From positions 992,001 to 1,056,000 of the forward strand of contig NC_016041.1 of assembly GCF_000226565.1 (NCBI RefSeq): 64,000 nucleotides of DNA, written 5' to 3'. The notes below the pieces were generated by a model. That model was not told the DNA's origin, made no database searches, and saw only the letters and a list, made by a program, of their open reading frames with translations. The stretch comes from Glaciecola nitratireducens FR1064 (GTDB lineage: Bacteria > Pseudomonadota > Gammaproteobacteria > Enterobacterales > Alteromonadaceae). Positions 18,145-28,041 of this stretch are shown here, one piece after another. The first letter of the stretch is position 1. Each line of letters begins with the position of its first letter. Both the position numbers and the translations under genes were made by a program.

Positions 18145-19167
18145 TTGCGCAGCGTGAAAATTACAAACTCAAAACATAATGCCGACTCGGCAATCATTCT
18201 TTTTATCAGTGGTTCAATCACGCTTTGTCTGTTGCCATTTTGTGTCATTAGAATTATGCAGGGCGATTGGCCCGTAGCAGCATTGAATGTTTCCATTACG
18301 ACCTTAGCTTTCGCCCTGTTTTGTTATGTTTATTTCACCTATAGAACACTCATTGCGCGCTGGGGTTTATCGTTATTAAGCATGAGTGCTATGCTAATAA
18401 CTATACATCTCAAAGGTGCGGAGCAAATCCTTTGGCTTTACCCTGCGTTGACGACTGTTTTTTATATGCTCTCAGCTCACTTTGCCGCAGTGGTGGGCAT
18501 GATATGCCTTGTCGCGGCGTTTATCATAATCTACCCGGATGTAAATTCATTGTATTTACTTACTATCGCAGCTACGGCAGCAATTACATTTGTGTTCTCA
18601 TATGCGTTTTCGTTGAAAATGCACAAAAAAGCCTACTTCTTTCGCAACGAGTCAGAAACTGATCCGCTAACGGGCTTGGGTAACCGCCGAGCCCTTGATA
18701 GTAAACTTGCAGAAATAACTAAAAAAATCAAAACGAAGTCGCTGACATCTTGTTCATTACTGTTGCTTGATATCGACAACTTTAAAAATATTAATGATAC
18801 CTTCGGGCACAAATGTGGTGACCAAGTACTTGAAGCGTTTGCTAACGTACTGCTGAAAGGAATTAGAGGCAAAGATAGCGCTTATCGCTTTGGTGGTGAA
18901 GAGTTTGTGATTATATTGACAGACACGCCACTAGAAGGCGCCTTAACGTTAGCGAAAAATCTTCTCAAAGATATCGAGACGACACAGTGGGATATGCTAG
19001 AAAATAAAGTGCTTACATCATCTGGCGGAGTGGCTGAACTAGATGGCACTGAAGCATCTTATGAGTGGATTTCGCGCGCCGACCGAGCGCTTTATGAAGC
19101 TAAAAATGCGGGACGTAATAGAATTGTGGCCGATAGTTCTAATTTGGATGATTGCGCTGTGGCCTAG
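18145..19167 (+). CDS. Membrane diguanylate cyclase
   Basis: About 340 residues. Five or six membrane helices fill residues 15-160 and a GGDEF domain follows (about 170-335). The active site is GGEEF in YRFGGEEFVIIL, preceded five residues earlier by RGKD, the product-inhibition site. It is expected to make c-di-GMP from two GTP under control of the membrane sensor. The start is TTG at 18145, four bases after AAGGA, or GTG at 18154. A strong hairpin terminator lies 48 bases past the stop. Confidence 0.87.
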   Translation: MRSVKITNSKHNADSAIILFISGSITLCLLPFCVIRIMQGDWPVAALNVSITTLAFALFCYVYFTYRTLIARWGLSLLSMSAMLITIHLKGAEQILWLYPALTTVFYMLSAHFAAVVGMICLVAAFIIIYPDVNSLYLLTIAATAAITFVFSYAFSLKMHKKAYFFRNESETDPLTGLGNRRALDSKLAEITKKIKTKSLTSCSLLLLDIDNFKNINDTFGHKCGDQVLEAFANVLLKGIRGKDSAYRFGGEEFVIILTDTPLEGALTLAKNLLKDIETTQWDMLENKVLTSSGGVAELDGTEASYEWISRADRALYEAKNAGRNRIVADSSNLDDCAVA

Positions 19168-19214
19168 CAACAGGACTTTCATCTGCATATTATCACACTG
19201 TTCATAGGCACAAT

Positions 19215-19243
19215 AAAAGGGCAGCCGAAGCTGCCTTTTATTA
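19215..19243. terminator. Bidirectional rho-independent terminator
   Basis: The stem AAAAGGGCAGC / GCTGCCTTTT closes a CGAA loop and is followed by a T run on the plus strand, with an A run on the other side. It lies between the convergent diguanylate cyclase and AhpD-like genes and can serve both. Confidence 0.85.
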
Positions 19244-19257
19244 GTAGAAAATCTTCA

Positions 19258-19662
19258 TTATTTTATGAATTTTTTAAATGCTTCGTCTACTGGCGTATCA
19301 GCAAGGTGGTTAGTGTAGTTACTCATCACCTTTTGAGATAAGCCTAAAATAATTTCAAGCAACTGTTGCTTTCCGTAACCCGCTGCAAAAAACTTTTCAA
19401 TTTGTTTGTCGCTAATTACACCGCGTTCGCGTGTGACTGCTAATGTCGTTTCACGTAAAGCTTCTAGTTTAGGATCCGCTAGAGGTGTTTTATTTACAAG
19501 TGCATCAACGATATCTTGATCAACCTTCATCGACGCCGCAATTCCGCTGTGTGCTGGTACGCAGTAATGGCAATCGTGCTCAACATTAATTGACTGCCAT
19601 ACGACGGTTAGCTCTTCAGCGTTTAAGGATGTTTTAACAAAGAATGCCCACTTACAACTCAT
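19258..19662 (-). CDS. AhpD/carboxymuconolactone decarboxylase-like protein, short N-terminus
   Basis: 134 residues. The peroxidase-type motif EHDCHYCVPAH (E, CxxC, H) is intact and the helices after it match the family (ALRETTLAVTRERG). Family members of this type normally have about 45 more residues in front (helices leading to the ALSLFFKTSLS-like stretch). Here the frame begins at CKWAFFVKTSLNAEE and the upstream 140 bases show no continuing frame. Either translation really starts here or the gene lost its 5' end. The ribosome binding site is poor: AGG abuts the ATG. It could be a disulfide-relay or antioxidant enzyme; activity is uncertain. Confidence 0.65.
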   Translation of the reverse strand: MSCKWAFFVKTSLNAEELTVVWQSINVEHDCHYCVPAHSGIAASMKVDQDIVDALVNKTPLADPKLEALRETTLAVTRERGVISDKQIEKFFAAGYGKQQLLEIILGLSQKVMSNYTNHLADTPVDEAFKKFIK

Positions 19663-19806
19663 CCTATTTTTATTTGAAATTGATAGGCAAATCGGTTTTA
19701 ACTGTCCGTTTCTTTGATCTAGATCTTTGAAATGAAAAAGTCAGTTGATTAGGAAAGGCTTGTAGCTTACTGTTTCTTATCTTTAGACAACAGTTTTTAA
19801 AAATCT

Positions 19807-22800
19807 ATGACTGAGACGATGACGGTTAGAAAGCAATGGGGCCTTTATACGGTTCTCATTCTTGCCGGAATTCTCGGTAATTATTTCAAATATCCCTTAT
19901 TTCTAAGTATCGATTTTCTTTTCGGTAGTATATTTGCTTTTTTAGCCTTGCAATTCTTCGGATTGAAATGGGGCTTACTTGCTTCTTCTCTTATTGCCTC
20001 AGTGACTTATCTTCATTGGGGTCATCCTTATGCGATTGTGATATTCACATCAGAGATCCTAATCGCCGCCTTATTGCTGCGTAAAATAAAAATAAACGTT
20101 ATTTTATCTGACGCGATTTATTGGCTCTTTGTCGGCCTTCCTATGGTGTATTTTTTCTATAACCAAATTATGGGGATCTCGCTGGATAGCGTCTATGTTG
20201 TTATGGCTAAGCAGGCGGTCAACGGAATTAGCAATGTGCTTATTGCGCGAGTTATTTATCTTATTTATGCTTATTTGAGTCGTCGTAATACGGCGTCGTT
20301 TAGAGAAGTTATTTATTACAGCCTTATTTTTTGCTTAGCCGCTCCGATGCTACTGTTTTTGTCTATTGAAAGCCGCACCGATCTGAATAAGTTAGAGGAT
20401 GACGTACAGCAAGTATTAATAGATGAACGGAGGAATATGGAACAACTGCTGTCAGTTTGGGTTTCAGGCCGACTTGACAGTTCCTCTCAACTGGCATTAT
20501 TGGCGAACTCATTACCAATAGAACAACTCCAAAGTCGCTTGGAGCAAGCGCTAGGTTTTGACCAGAACTTTGCCTCTTTCGGCTTTATTAACAAGCAAGG
20601 TAAGAGCGTCTATTTTGCGCCCAAAGGAGATAAAAAGGGAGTTAGCAATATAGGTAGGGACTTTTCTGAACAAATCGATTTTTCGGCAGCGTCAGACTCT
20701 TCACCATTTTTTACTCGAGTGCTCACTGACCTAAACGATACCACTAACCCTGCTGTGGCAATTATTTTACCGTTACGTATAAATGCTGTCTTTGATGGTT
20801 ATATTGTCGGTTTTCTCAAGGCAGGGCAGATTCAATTGTTTTTAAACTCGGCAGTGCGAGGCGAGGCATCTCACTACATGCTGTTGGACGAGAACTCCAA
20901 TGTAATGCTTACAAATGACCCTAACCAGCCATTGCTAGCTAACTTTAAACGCGGTGAAGGAGAATTACTCGTCATTAATGATGAAGTATCAAAATGGTTT
21001 CCTTCTGATTCATACCAATTGGCAATTAATCGTACGACATCGTCTTACTATATGACTACAGCACAGCTCGGAGGGCCAACAAATTGGACCTTAGAGTTGC
21101 AACAATCTGTTGAACCTATACAGCAAGCGCTTAATGAGAGCTCAACCAAGAGATTGGTGCTGTTATTAAAGCTATTATTAATTGGCACCGTGATAGCAGA
21201 ACTCTTGAGTCGCCAAATTGCAAAGGCTAATGAACAGTTGTTAGAACTTACCTATGATTTGCCCGTTAAATTAGCGTCGAATGAAGTCATAGTATGGCCT
21301 GAAAGTAGTTCTGAAGAAATTCATCATTTGATCGGTAATTTTAAGTCGATGGCAGATTCTCTCAAAAAGAAATTTTTTGAAATCAAAATGCTAAACCAAT
21401 CCCTAGAACTAAAGGTCAAAGCGCGTACTCAAGAGCTCAATACAATTAACAAAAATCTAGTTGCAACACAGAAAGAATTGAGTATTGCAGCCTCGGCTTT
21501 TGAGTCTCAAGAGGGTATTTATGTTACGGACGAAAACCAAATAATTTTACGCGTCAATACTGCTTTTTCAGAAATTACAGGTTATACCCACGCAGACGTT
21601 TTTGGCCGAACACCTCAGCTATTTGAATCTGAACACCACGACTCTAAATACTACAGTGAAATGCGGGCATCCATCGCAGAAATTGGCCGCTGGCAGGGCG
21701 AAATAGTGAATCGTCATAAATCAGGTAAGCTCCAGCCGCTTCTGATGTCTATCACATGCATCAGAAATACAGATGGGGACATTACTAACTACGTTTGTAA
21801 TATCGCTGATATTAGTCGACGCAAAGAGGCAGAAGAGGAAATCCGTAACCTAGCATTTTTCGATTCACTCACTCAATTACCTAATCGGCGTTTATTAATG
21901 GACCGATTAAAGCACGCATTACTGTCATATAAACGCAGTGGCCGCATCGGTGCAGTTCTGTTTATTGACCTTGACGATTTTAAAAGTCTCAACGATACCC
22001 TGGGCCACGCGTTAGGTGACAAGCTCTTATGTCAAGTCGCTGAACGCTTAACCTCGTGTGTTAGAGAGGGGGATACTGTTGCAAGGATAGGAGGGGATGA
22101 ATTTGTCGTGTTAATTGAAAACCTCAGCGAGAATGGAGAGTTAGCAGCAGAATTAACAAAGAGAGTCGCAGAAAAAATTATTAAGTTGCTCAATGAACCA
22201 TATCTGTTAATGGGTGTGTTGCATCATAGTACTCCGAGCATCGGTGTTTCTATTTTTGACAAGAATTCAACAACAATGGATGAGTTGCTCAGACATGCCG
22301 ATTTGGCGATGTACCAAGCTAAAGCAGCAGGAAGAAATACATTGAGGTTTTTCGACCCTGAAATGCATGCTGTGCTGTCTACTCGAACAGCACTCGAATC
22401 GGACTTACGAATAGCCATTGAACAAGAGCAGTTTTTTCTTTGTTATCAACCGCAGGTTCACGTTGACGGCAAAGTGCAAGGTGTAGAGGCTTTAGTTCGA
22501 TGGAATCATCCAACTCAGGGGCTATTGTCACCAGCTTCATTCATTAGCTTAGCTGAAGGGAATCAGATGATCGTTCCACTGGGTATATTGATATTAAAGA
22601 TAGCATGCAAACAGCTAATGGCATGGTCTAGCATCCCTGAACGGCGTGATCTAACTATCTCAGTCAACGTGAGTACCATGCAGTTCCGCCAATTAGACTT
22701 CGTGAGCCAAGTATTGAGAGTGCTTGAAAAAACAGGTGCGCCAGCAAATCGTCTGAAAATCGAAATAACAGAAAGTCTACTAATGCAGGATTCCGATCAA

Positions 22801-23166
22801 ATGAGCCAAAAGATGATGTTATTAAAAAATCACGGTGTCAGATTTTCGCTTGATGATTTTGGTACTGGGTTTTCGTCTTTGTCTTACCTTAAACGATTAC
22901 CGATAGATCAACTAAAAATCGATCAAACTTTTGTGCGCGATGTTTTTACCGACGTGCATGACGCAGCCATTGTTAAAACAATAATCGCTTTAGGTCGGTC
23001 TTTGAGCTTTGAGGTAATTGCTGAAGGGGTAGAAACGGTGGAGCAGAAAAACTACCTTACGCAACAAGGATGCTCTTATTTTCAAGGCTATTTTTTCAGC
23101 AGGCCACTCAGTATAGAAGCGTTGGAGCAATATATTGATAATATGACAGCAAAGAAATGTGGTTAG
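19807..23166 (+). CDS. Large membrane sensor with PAS, GGDEF and EAL domains
   Basis: 1119 residues. A multi-helix membrane region (about 10-180) resembling MASE-type sensors, another helix, a periplasmic Cache-like domain (about 200-430), a helix (about 447-465), a coiled coil, a PAS domain (about 555-670), GGDEF and EAL. The cyclase site is intact (ARIGGDEFVVLI) with an REGD inhibitory site. The EAL residues are complete: GVEALVRW, VNVS, IEITES, DDFGTGFSS, LKIDQTF, AEGVE and FQGYFF. Both synthesis and hydrolysis of c-di-GMP are possible. It is a single-gene unit and the fourth c-di-GMP protein within 13 kb. Confidence 0.9.
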   Translation: MTETMTVRKQWGLYTVLILAGILGNYFKYPLFLSIDFLFGSIFAFLALQFFGLKWGLLASSLIASVTYLHWGHPYAIVIFTSEILIAALLLRKIKINVILSDAIYWLFVGLPMVYFFYNQIMGISLDSVYVVMAKQAVNGISNVLIARVIYLIYAYLSRRNTASFREVIYYSLIFCLAAPMLLFLSIESRTDLNKLEDDVQQVLIDERRNMEQLLSVWVSGRLDSSSQLALLANSLPIEQLQSRLEQALGFDQNFASFGFINKQGKSVYFAPKGDKKGVSNIGRDFSEQIDFSAASDSSPFFTRVLTDLNDTTNPAVAIILPLRINAVFDGYIVGFLKAGQIQLFLNSAVRGEASHYMLLDENSNVMLTNDPNQPLLANFKRGEGELLVINDEVSKWFPSDSYQLAINRTTSSYYMTTAQLGGPTNWTLELQQSVEPIQQALNESSTKRLVLLLKLLLIGTVIAELLSRQIAKANEQLLELTYDLPVKLASNEVIVWPESSSEEIHHLIGNFKSMADSLKKKFFEIKMLNQSLELKVKARTQELNTINKNLVATQKELSIAASAFESQEGIYVTDENQIILRVNTAFSEITGYTHADVFGRTPQLFESEHHDSKYYSEMRASIAEIGRWQGEIVNRHKSGKLQPLLMSITCIRNTDGDITNYVCNIADISRRKEAEEEIRNLAFFDSLTQLPNRRLLMDRLKHALLSYKRSGRIGAVLFIDLDDFKSLNDTLGHALGDKLLCQVAERLTSCVREGDTVARIGGDEFVVLIENLSENGELAAELTKRVAEKIIKLLNEPYLLMGVLHHSTPSIGVSIFDKNSTTMDELLRHADLAMYQAKAAGRNTLRFFDPEMHAVLSTRTALESDLRIAIEQEQFFLCYQPQVHVDGKVQGVEALVRWNHPTQGLLSPASFISLAEGNQMIVPLGILILKIACKQLMAWSSIPERRDLTISVNVSTMQFRQLDFVSQVLRVLEKTGAPANRLKIEITESLLMQDSDQMSQKMMLLKNHGVRFSLDDFGTGFSSLSYLKRLPIDQLKIDQTFVRDVFTDVHDAAIVKTIIALGRSLSFEVIAEGVETVEQKNYLTQQGCSYFQGYFFSRPLSIEALEQYIDNMTAKKCG

Positions 23167-23203
23167 CGCGCCTCTAAATCGGCAGATCATTCTTCTTACT
23201 ATC

Positions 23204-23236
23204 TGGCTTTATCATACATTTACACTTAGTTTTTGA
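23204..23236 (+). pseudogene. Small IS6-family transposase fragment
   Basis: The 33 bases read WLYHTFTLSF followed by a stop, and match at about 85% (by eye) the better preserved IS6-like remnant near 29.8 kb. The frame is too short to function. It lies in the gap between the PAS-GGDEF-EAL gene and chaC. Confidence 0.45.
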
Positions 23237-23436
23237 GTTATCCCACCAAGCTAGTCGATAACAGAAAATGCAGATGAGGAAATTTAAGTCCTAAGGTCAG
23301 GCTCAACGATTTATCTCCTGTCATGGTATGATTAATAATCTGTTTAGGCTTGATTGCTATTCAATTCATCCGATCTCGGTAACTTGACAGTACTTAAGTT
23401 AGAAATAAGCGTTCAATCAAAAATAAAGTAAATACT

Positions 23437-24024
23437 ATGACTTTCGATACACAATTGCTCAACAAGAGCAGACAAAACTTACAGACATATGATGAGCTGT
23501 GGGTTTTTGGTTACGGCTCGTTGATTTATAAAGTTGATTTTGACTATATTGAGCGCAGGCCAGCGAATATTTATGGTTATGAGCGCAGACTTTGGCAAGG
23601 AAGTAGCGATCATAGAGGCACAATTGAAAAGCCAGGGCGTGTTGCCACCCTTATTCCATCTAACAAAACAGCATGTTTTGGGATGGCCTATAAAGTTAAC
23701 CCGACAGTTTTCGAGCATTTAGATCACAGAGAAAAGAACGGCTATCTGCGAGAAGAAATAGAGATAGAGTTCATATCAAGCCCCAACGTCGGACAAACAG
23801 TCAGGGGTCTAGTTTATATGGCAAACCCAGAAAACAAAGCATTTTTAGGAGAGGCTAGCATAGACAAACTTGCCATAGAGATACATACAAGTAGAGGACC
23901 AAGTGGTGAAAACAAACACTATGTATATGATTTAGCAGAGTCGTTGCGGGAATACGGTGTTAACGACGAGCATATATTGGCCGTTGAGCAAGCTCTGCGA
24001 GTGCTAGATTCTAATATAAATTAA
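23437..24024 (+). CDS. chaC: ChaC-like gamma-glutamylcyclotransferase
   Basis: 195 residues. The substrate-binding loop VFGYGSLIY opens the protein, GYERRLWQGSSDHRG follows, and the catalytic glutamate is expected in DHREKNGYLREE. ChaC enzymes cleave glutathione to 5-oxoproline and cysteinyl-glycine in the cytosol. The length is slightly below E. coli ChaC but complete at both ends. It stands alone, with ordinary intergenic gaps on either side. Confidence 0.85.
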   Translation: MTFDTQLLNKSRQNLQTYDELWVFGYGSLIYKVDFDYIERRPANIYGYERRLWQGSSDHRGTIEKPGRVATLIPSNKTACFGMAYKVNPTVFEHLDHREKNGYLREEIEIEFISSPNVGQTVRGLVYMANPENKAFLGEASIDKLAIEIHTSRGPSGENKHYVYDLAESLREYGVNDEHILAVEQALRVLDSNIN

Positions 24025-24153
24025 AAAGGCTAATGGTTTTATCGAACGTTTACATGCTCTATCTGACAAATTTTCATAAATGAGATAACTCCTGCTTAAT
24101 AATGATTATTTGTCGTAATTCCTTTTAGCTTTATGTTACGCGGTTTACGCTTA

Positions 24154-24182
24154 GATATTCGCCCTCGCAGAGGGCAAATATC
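24154..24182. repeat. 29-bp palindrome
   Basis: GATATTcGCCCTC and GAGGGCaAATATC form a nearly perfect inverted repeat around a short loop. It lies about 50 bases beyond the end of the secreted aminopeptidase gene and after chaC. It lacks a clear T run on either strand, so a terminator role is possible but not certain. Confidence 0.55.
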
Positions 24183-24234
24183 AGAAGCGCTAGCATTTAA
24201 TTGGATAAACTAATGACGCCTAAGCAGCGGCTTA

Positions 24235-25779
24235 TCACTTAACTTCATCACGCACAAACTGGTCCATGAACCTTACTCCCCATCCTTGACTGCCTTTTGG
24301 TGCTACATCTATATCTGCTTCTAGCCAATCTACACCGGCAATATCTAAATGCACCCAAGGAAGATCATCATCAATAAAGGTAGCAACTACCGCAGCGCCA
24401 ATACTTGCGCCTGGGTTGCCGGCGCCTGAGTTTTTGATATCAGCAATAGGGGATTCAATTTGCTTAAAGTGATTTTCATGTAAAGGTAGTGGCCAAACAT
24501 GTTCACCAGAACGTTCGCCGACACTCATCATTTTTGTAGACAGTGCGAAGTCTCTGGTAATCACAGCTGCGTACTCATCACTCAAAGCACGAGCAGCTGA
24601 ACCGGTAAGGGTTGCAATATTTACCAGCATTCTGGGCTTAAACTTCTGCTGCGCATAATACACTGCATCGGCTAACACTAATCGGCCTTCTGCGTCAGTA
24701 CTCATTATTTCAATACTTACGCCTTTCATGGTTTCTAATACATCACCAGGGCGGATAGCGTCTTGACTAGGCATGTTCTCGGCCAAGGGCATAAAGCCGA
24801 CTAAGTTAATATTTTCGCCACGTTGCGCGGCTGCATATAAAGTACCCGCTACGGCAGCAGCGCCGGCTAAATCTGATTTCATCGCCCACATGCCACTGTT
24901 TGATTTTAGGCTAATGCCGCCGGTATCGAAGGTAATGCCTTTGCCCACTAGCGCAACGGGCGCCTCAGATTTTTCAGCGCCGTTGTACTGAATGACTAAC
25001 AGGCGAGGGTCATTAATTGAGCCTTGCCCCACGCCGGCTAAAGCTCCCATATTTAGTTTTTTAATATCGCGCATATCTAGCACGTCTATTTCGATATTCT
25101 TCACACCTTTGAATTTGGTTTTGACTACATCAACAAATGCCTGTGGGTACATGTTCTTGCCTGGCTCAGTGGCTAAGTCGCGAGTTAAATGCACCCCTTG
25201 AGCAATATAGGCTAAGTCCTTGTTATATAAGTTTGCGGCTTGCTCCGCTTTTGGGGTAAGAAATAATACCTTGGAATTGCCTTCGCTTTTTTTGCTTTTA
25301 TATTGATCAAAATTATAGTCGCGTAAATGATAACCATAAGCTAAGTGGGCGCTTGGAAATAGCACATCGGTTTCCAAGCCTTCAATATGCATAGTGAAGT
25401 CTAGGGTGTTTTTACTTGATTCAAATTTAGCCGCTATTTTTCCACCTAGATTTTGCAGCTCAGGCGCGCTCAAACCGTCATCATCTTGGCTGCCGACTAA
25501 TAAAATTGACTCAATACCGGCGACCATCTGCAAATGCAATAGGTCACCTTTTTCAGCAGAAAATTTATTCATTTCAATGAGCTTTGTTAATTGGCCGCCA
25601 GATGCTTGGTCAATTTCCTTGGCTTTGCCTTGCAAGTTATCTGCGCTATTAATGAATACAACGTGAGATTTCTTGTCAACACTGGCGCTGCTAGCAAAGT
25701 TGAAACTTGCGCCAGCTAAACTCTGCGCCGAAAAGCCAAACAAAGCCAGCGAGAAAGCTGTAATACTATTTATCTTCAT
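24235..25779 (-). CDS. Secreted leucyl aminopeptidase (M17 family)
   Basis: 514 residues. A signal peptide (about 1-23, ending SLAGA) precedes the M17 N-terminal domain and the two-metal catalytic domain. Metal and catalytic residues are in VGKGITFDTGGISLK, MKSDLAGAAAVAG and the signature STDAEGRLVLADA. M17 enzymes remove N-terminal residues from peptides and are usually cytosolic (PepA). The signal peptide indicates periplasmic or extracellular action, fitting a peptide-scavenging marine bacterium. It is transcribed alone. Confidence 0.9.
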   Translation of the reverse strand: MKINSITAFSLALFGFSAQSLAGASFNFASSASVDKKSHVVFINSADNLQGKAKEIDQASGGQLTKLIEMNKFSAEKGDLLHLQMVAGIESILLVGSQDDDGLSAPELQNLGGKIAAKFESSKNTLDFTMHIEGLETDVLFPSAHLAYGYHLRDYNFDQYKSKKSEGNSKVLFLTPKAEQAANLYNKDLAYIAQGVHLTRDLATEPGKNMYPQAFVDVVKTKFKGVKNIEIDVLDMRDIKKLNMGALAGVGQGSINDPRLLVIQYNGAEKSEAPVALVGKGITFDTGGISLKSNSGMWAMKSDLAGAAAVAGTLYAAAQRGENINLVGFMPLAENMPSQDAIRPGDVLETMKGVSIEIMSTDAEGRLVLADAVYYAQQKFKPRMLVNIATLTGSAARALSDEYAAVITRDFALSTKMMSVGERSGEHVWPLPLHENHFKQIESPIADIKNSGAGNPGASIGAAVVATFIDDDLPWVHLDIAGVDWLEADIDVAPKGSQGWGVRFMDQFVRDEVK

Positions 25780-26392
25780 TTTAATTTCCTAATAATAAAA
25801 GCACTTATTAACTGTTCTAGCAAAAGTGTAGTGACTTATTGCTTCAATAAAAATACTGATTAAATTTCGGATAAGCTCGAATTATTCGATGTGATTTGTT
25901 TTGCTCTGAGAATATATTGCATGTCTTGTATGCAACAATGGGCAGTTAGCCGACTGTCAGGATTTTTAACGCTACCACAGCGAAGGTCGATTAGCCGCTT
26001 TTGCCCCGGCTTGTTATCTCCGGCTGCGCAGCGTTCATTTCTAAATTTTAACAACTCAAGTTACTGAGTTTGTCCCCCAGTCCAGCATTAAAATCAAGTT
26101 ACAATTTTCAACCCAAAATTCTAAAGGCAAAAATGTTAGAAGGTTAAATCAAAATTTTTATGTCCATGAATTACTTTGTAAAAAAATGCTGACACCCAAC
26201 CTGCATGTTTAGGATTAGCAAAAGCAGTCTCGACCCCTGACTCTTTCAAACGAAATAAATTTAAGGTATGTTTATTGAATGGAAGGGATAAAAAACCATA
26301 ACAAGTCAGGGCTCTTCCTTAGAGAAAAGAAAGCATAAAAACTCCAAAACTGACAGCAGGATTTTAGTCAACAATAAATGGGAAGTAATAAA
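25780..26392. other. Intergenic region upstream of the secreted protease
   Basis: A 613-bp AT-rich gap between divergent genes. A 64-codon minus-strand frame in its first half has no ribosome binding site and no recognisable family, so I do not call it. The last 100 bases must contain the protease promoter. Confidence 0.4.
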
Positions 26393-27946
26393 ATGAAAAA
26401 ATTAAAAACTACACTAGCGGCAGGGATCAGTGTTGCACTGGGAATCACTTACGCAACTACAATATTAGCGCAGCAGACTCCAGTAGTATCAAGCTTACCG
26501 GTCATCACAGATGATTGCGGCGAGACTTCGTGTGCTGATAGACGTGAATTTACAGTCGAACAAACGCTCGATTTGTTATCGGATGCTGCTAATCGACAAA
26601 GCGCGATGCGCGCAAACGCTAATTCTGAATCCAGTAAAAATGAACGTAACCACGGTAAAGGCTACGGTATTGGGCAAAATGATAACAGCACCCAGGTGGT
26701 TTATCTCAATTTTGATCAGTCCTCACCGACTTTTCAAGCAGTGGTATTTGGTGGCGTTGTAGGAACGTTTGAATCCTATGAATATTCACAAGAAGAGCGT
26801 GATGAAATCCAAGCGAATATCGCAGACCGTTATGAAGGCTTTGATGTGGAATTTACGCAAGAGCAGCCGACAGACGGTGATTTCTCCACACTAAATTTTG
26901 AGTGTCAACAAGGTGGATGCATAGATTTCACAGCAGGTATTTTGTTCGGGCGAGCTCAGTCTATAGACATTCGAAACGAAAATAGAAACGATAGTGCCTT
27001 TGTAGATGCTAATCTTTGGCAAGTGTTTGCTGAGCTTGACCCAAGTGGTGGGCTTCTCAGCAACTTTTCAGGCATCCCTATCAATGATGGCAATGTTGAT
27101 GCGGCTCTTTCACAAGCGGTTGTAAACCAAGCATCAAACACGGGCGCACATGAACTTGGACATAACCTAGGTCTTCGTCACCATGATAGTTTCGGCGCAC
27201 CTGGTGATGGCGTTACACCAGGTACCGGCGATTTCTTTCCAGTTTTTGACGGTCCATTGGCTGCACTTGAGTCGTTTGATCACACTATGGCATCTGGCGC
27301 CAGCGTCGGAACCGGTTTTGCTGACAGCACTGTAGATTTGCGATTTTTCTCTGAACGCTCTGCTCTTAAATTGGCCGCCAACCAGCGCCCTCTCATTCTG
27401 CAGGAACAAGACGTAACTGGCGGGAATCAAAAAGTAAAATTTAGAAGAGTGCTTGCGCCTAATACCATTGATTCTGGCGAAAATGCAGAAGGTAAACTTG
27501 AGCTCCTTGAAGCGAGAATAGAAGGAAGTATTGATATTGCTGGAGAAGTCGATAGCTACAGGTTTAAAGCTAAAGCAGGTCAATTCTTAAACGCAGAATT
27601 TTTTGGATTTGATACTGTACCTACTAAACTTGCACAGGAAGCTGATTTTGTAATTGGCGCGCTCGCCCTTTACTACGTTGAAGAGGATGGTTCTCTCACC
27701 CTTGTTAGACAAAACTTCCAAAACTTTGAAGGTTTTGACGCATTATTGGTAGATGCACCATTAGAGAAGGATGGCGAATATGTTTTGCAGGTTTTATCAC
27801 CAGACCTCTTAAGACTTAATCCTGATTTATTTATATCGCTTGACGCAACGGGTAACGGTCAATTCCGTTCAGGTAATTATGAAGTCAGTATGTATGTAAC
27901 CAATGGCCGTCCAGGCAAGGGCGTACCTCGCGTACCAGGTGCTTAA
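26393..27946 (+). CDS. Secreted metzincin-type zinc protease with PPC domain
   Basis: About 517 residues from the ATG at 26393, which has GGAAG at the right distance; the ATG 15 bases earlier does not. A signal peptide (LAAGISVALGITYATTILAQ) is followed by a catalytic domain with the zinc motif HELGHNLGLRHHDS near residue 253, the HExxHxxGxxH form of metzincins. A C-terminal pre-peptidase (PPC) domain starts around residue 370 (GSIDIAGEVDSYRFKAKAG). PPC domains are often removed after secretion. A strong terminator follows, so it is monocistronic. Confidence 0.82.
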   Translation: MKKLKTTLAAGISVALGITYATTILAQQTPVVSSLPVITDDCGETSCADRREFTVEQTLDLLSDAANRQSAMRANANSESSKNERNHGKGYGIGQNDNSTQVVYLNFDQSSPTFQAVVFGGVVGTFESYEYSQEERDEIQANIADRYEGFDVEFTQEQPTDGDFSTLNFECQQGGCIDFTAGILFGRAQSIDIRNENRNDSAFVDANLWQVFAELDPSGGLLSNFSGIPINDGNVDAALSQAVVNQASNTGAHELGHNLGLRHHDSFGAPGDGVTPGTGDFFPVFDGPLAALESFDHTMASGASVGTGFADSTVDLRFFSERSALKLAANQRPLILQEQDVTGGNQKVKFRRVLAPNTIDSGENAEGKLELLEARIEGSIDIAGEVDSYRFKAKAGQFLNAEFFGFDTVPTKLAQEADFVIGALALYYVEEDGSLTLVRQNFQNFEGFDALLVDAPLEKDGEYVLQVLSPDLLRLNPDLFISLDATGNGQFRSGNYEVSMYVTNGRPGKGVPRVPGA

Positions 27947-27970
27947 ATAAAAAAATAAGTAGTAATAAAT

Positions 27971-28006
27971 GCCTGCATTATCTTTTGCGTTAATGCGGGC
28001 TTTTTT
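27971..28006 (+). terminator. Rho-independent terminator of the protease gene
   Basis: GCCTGCATTA pairs with TAATGCGGGC (one G-T pair) around a ten-base loop and is followed by six T residues, 24 bases past the stop codon. Confidence 0.9.
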
Positions 28007-28041
28007 GTGTTCTTTTGATTAAGCGCTTAGCTTAAGCCCCA

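Noticed and set aside
25860-26054. 64-codon minus-strand frame before the protease gene
   Set aside because: No ribosome binding site, odd composition and no family resemblance.
26221-26392. Possible riboswitch in the protease leader
   Set aside because: I could not match the conserved boxes of c-di-GMP or other known riboswitches to the sequence.
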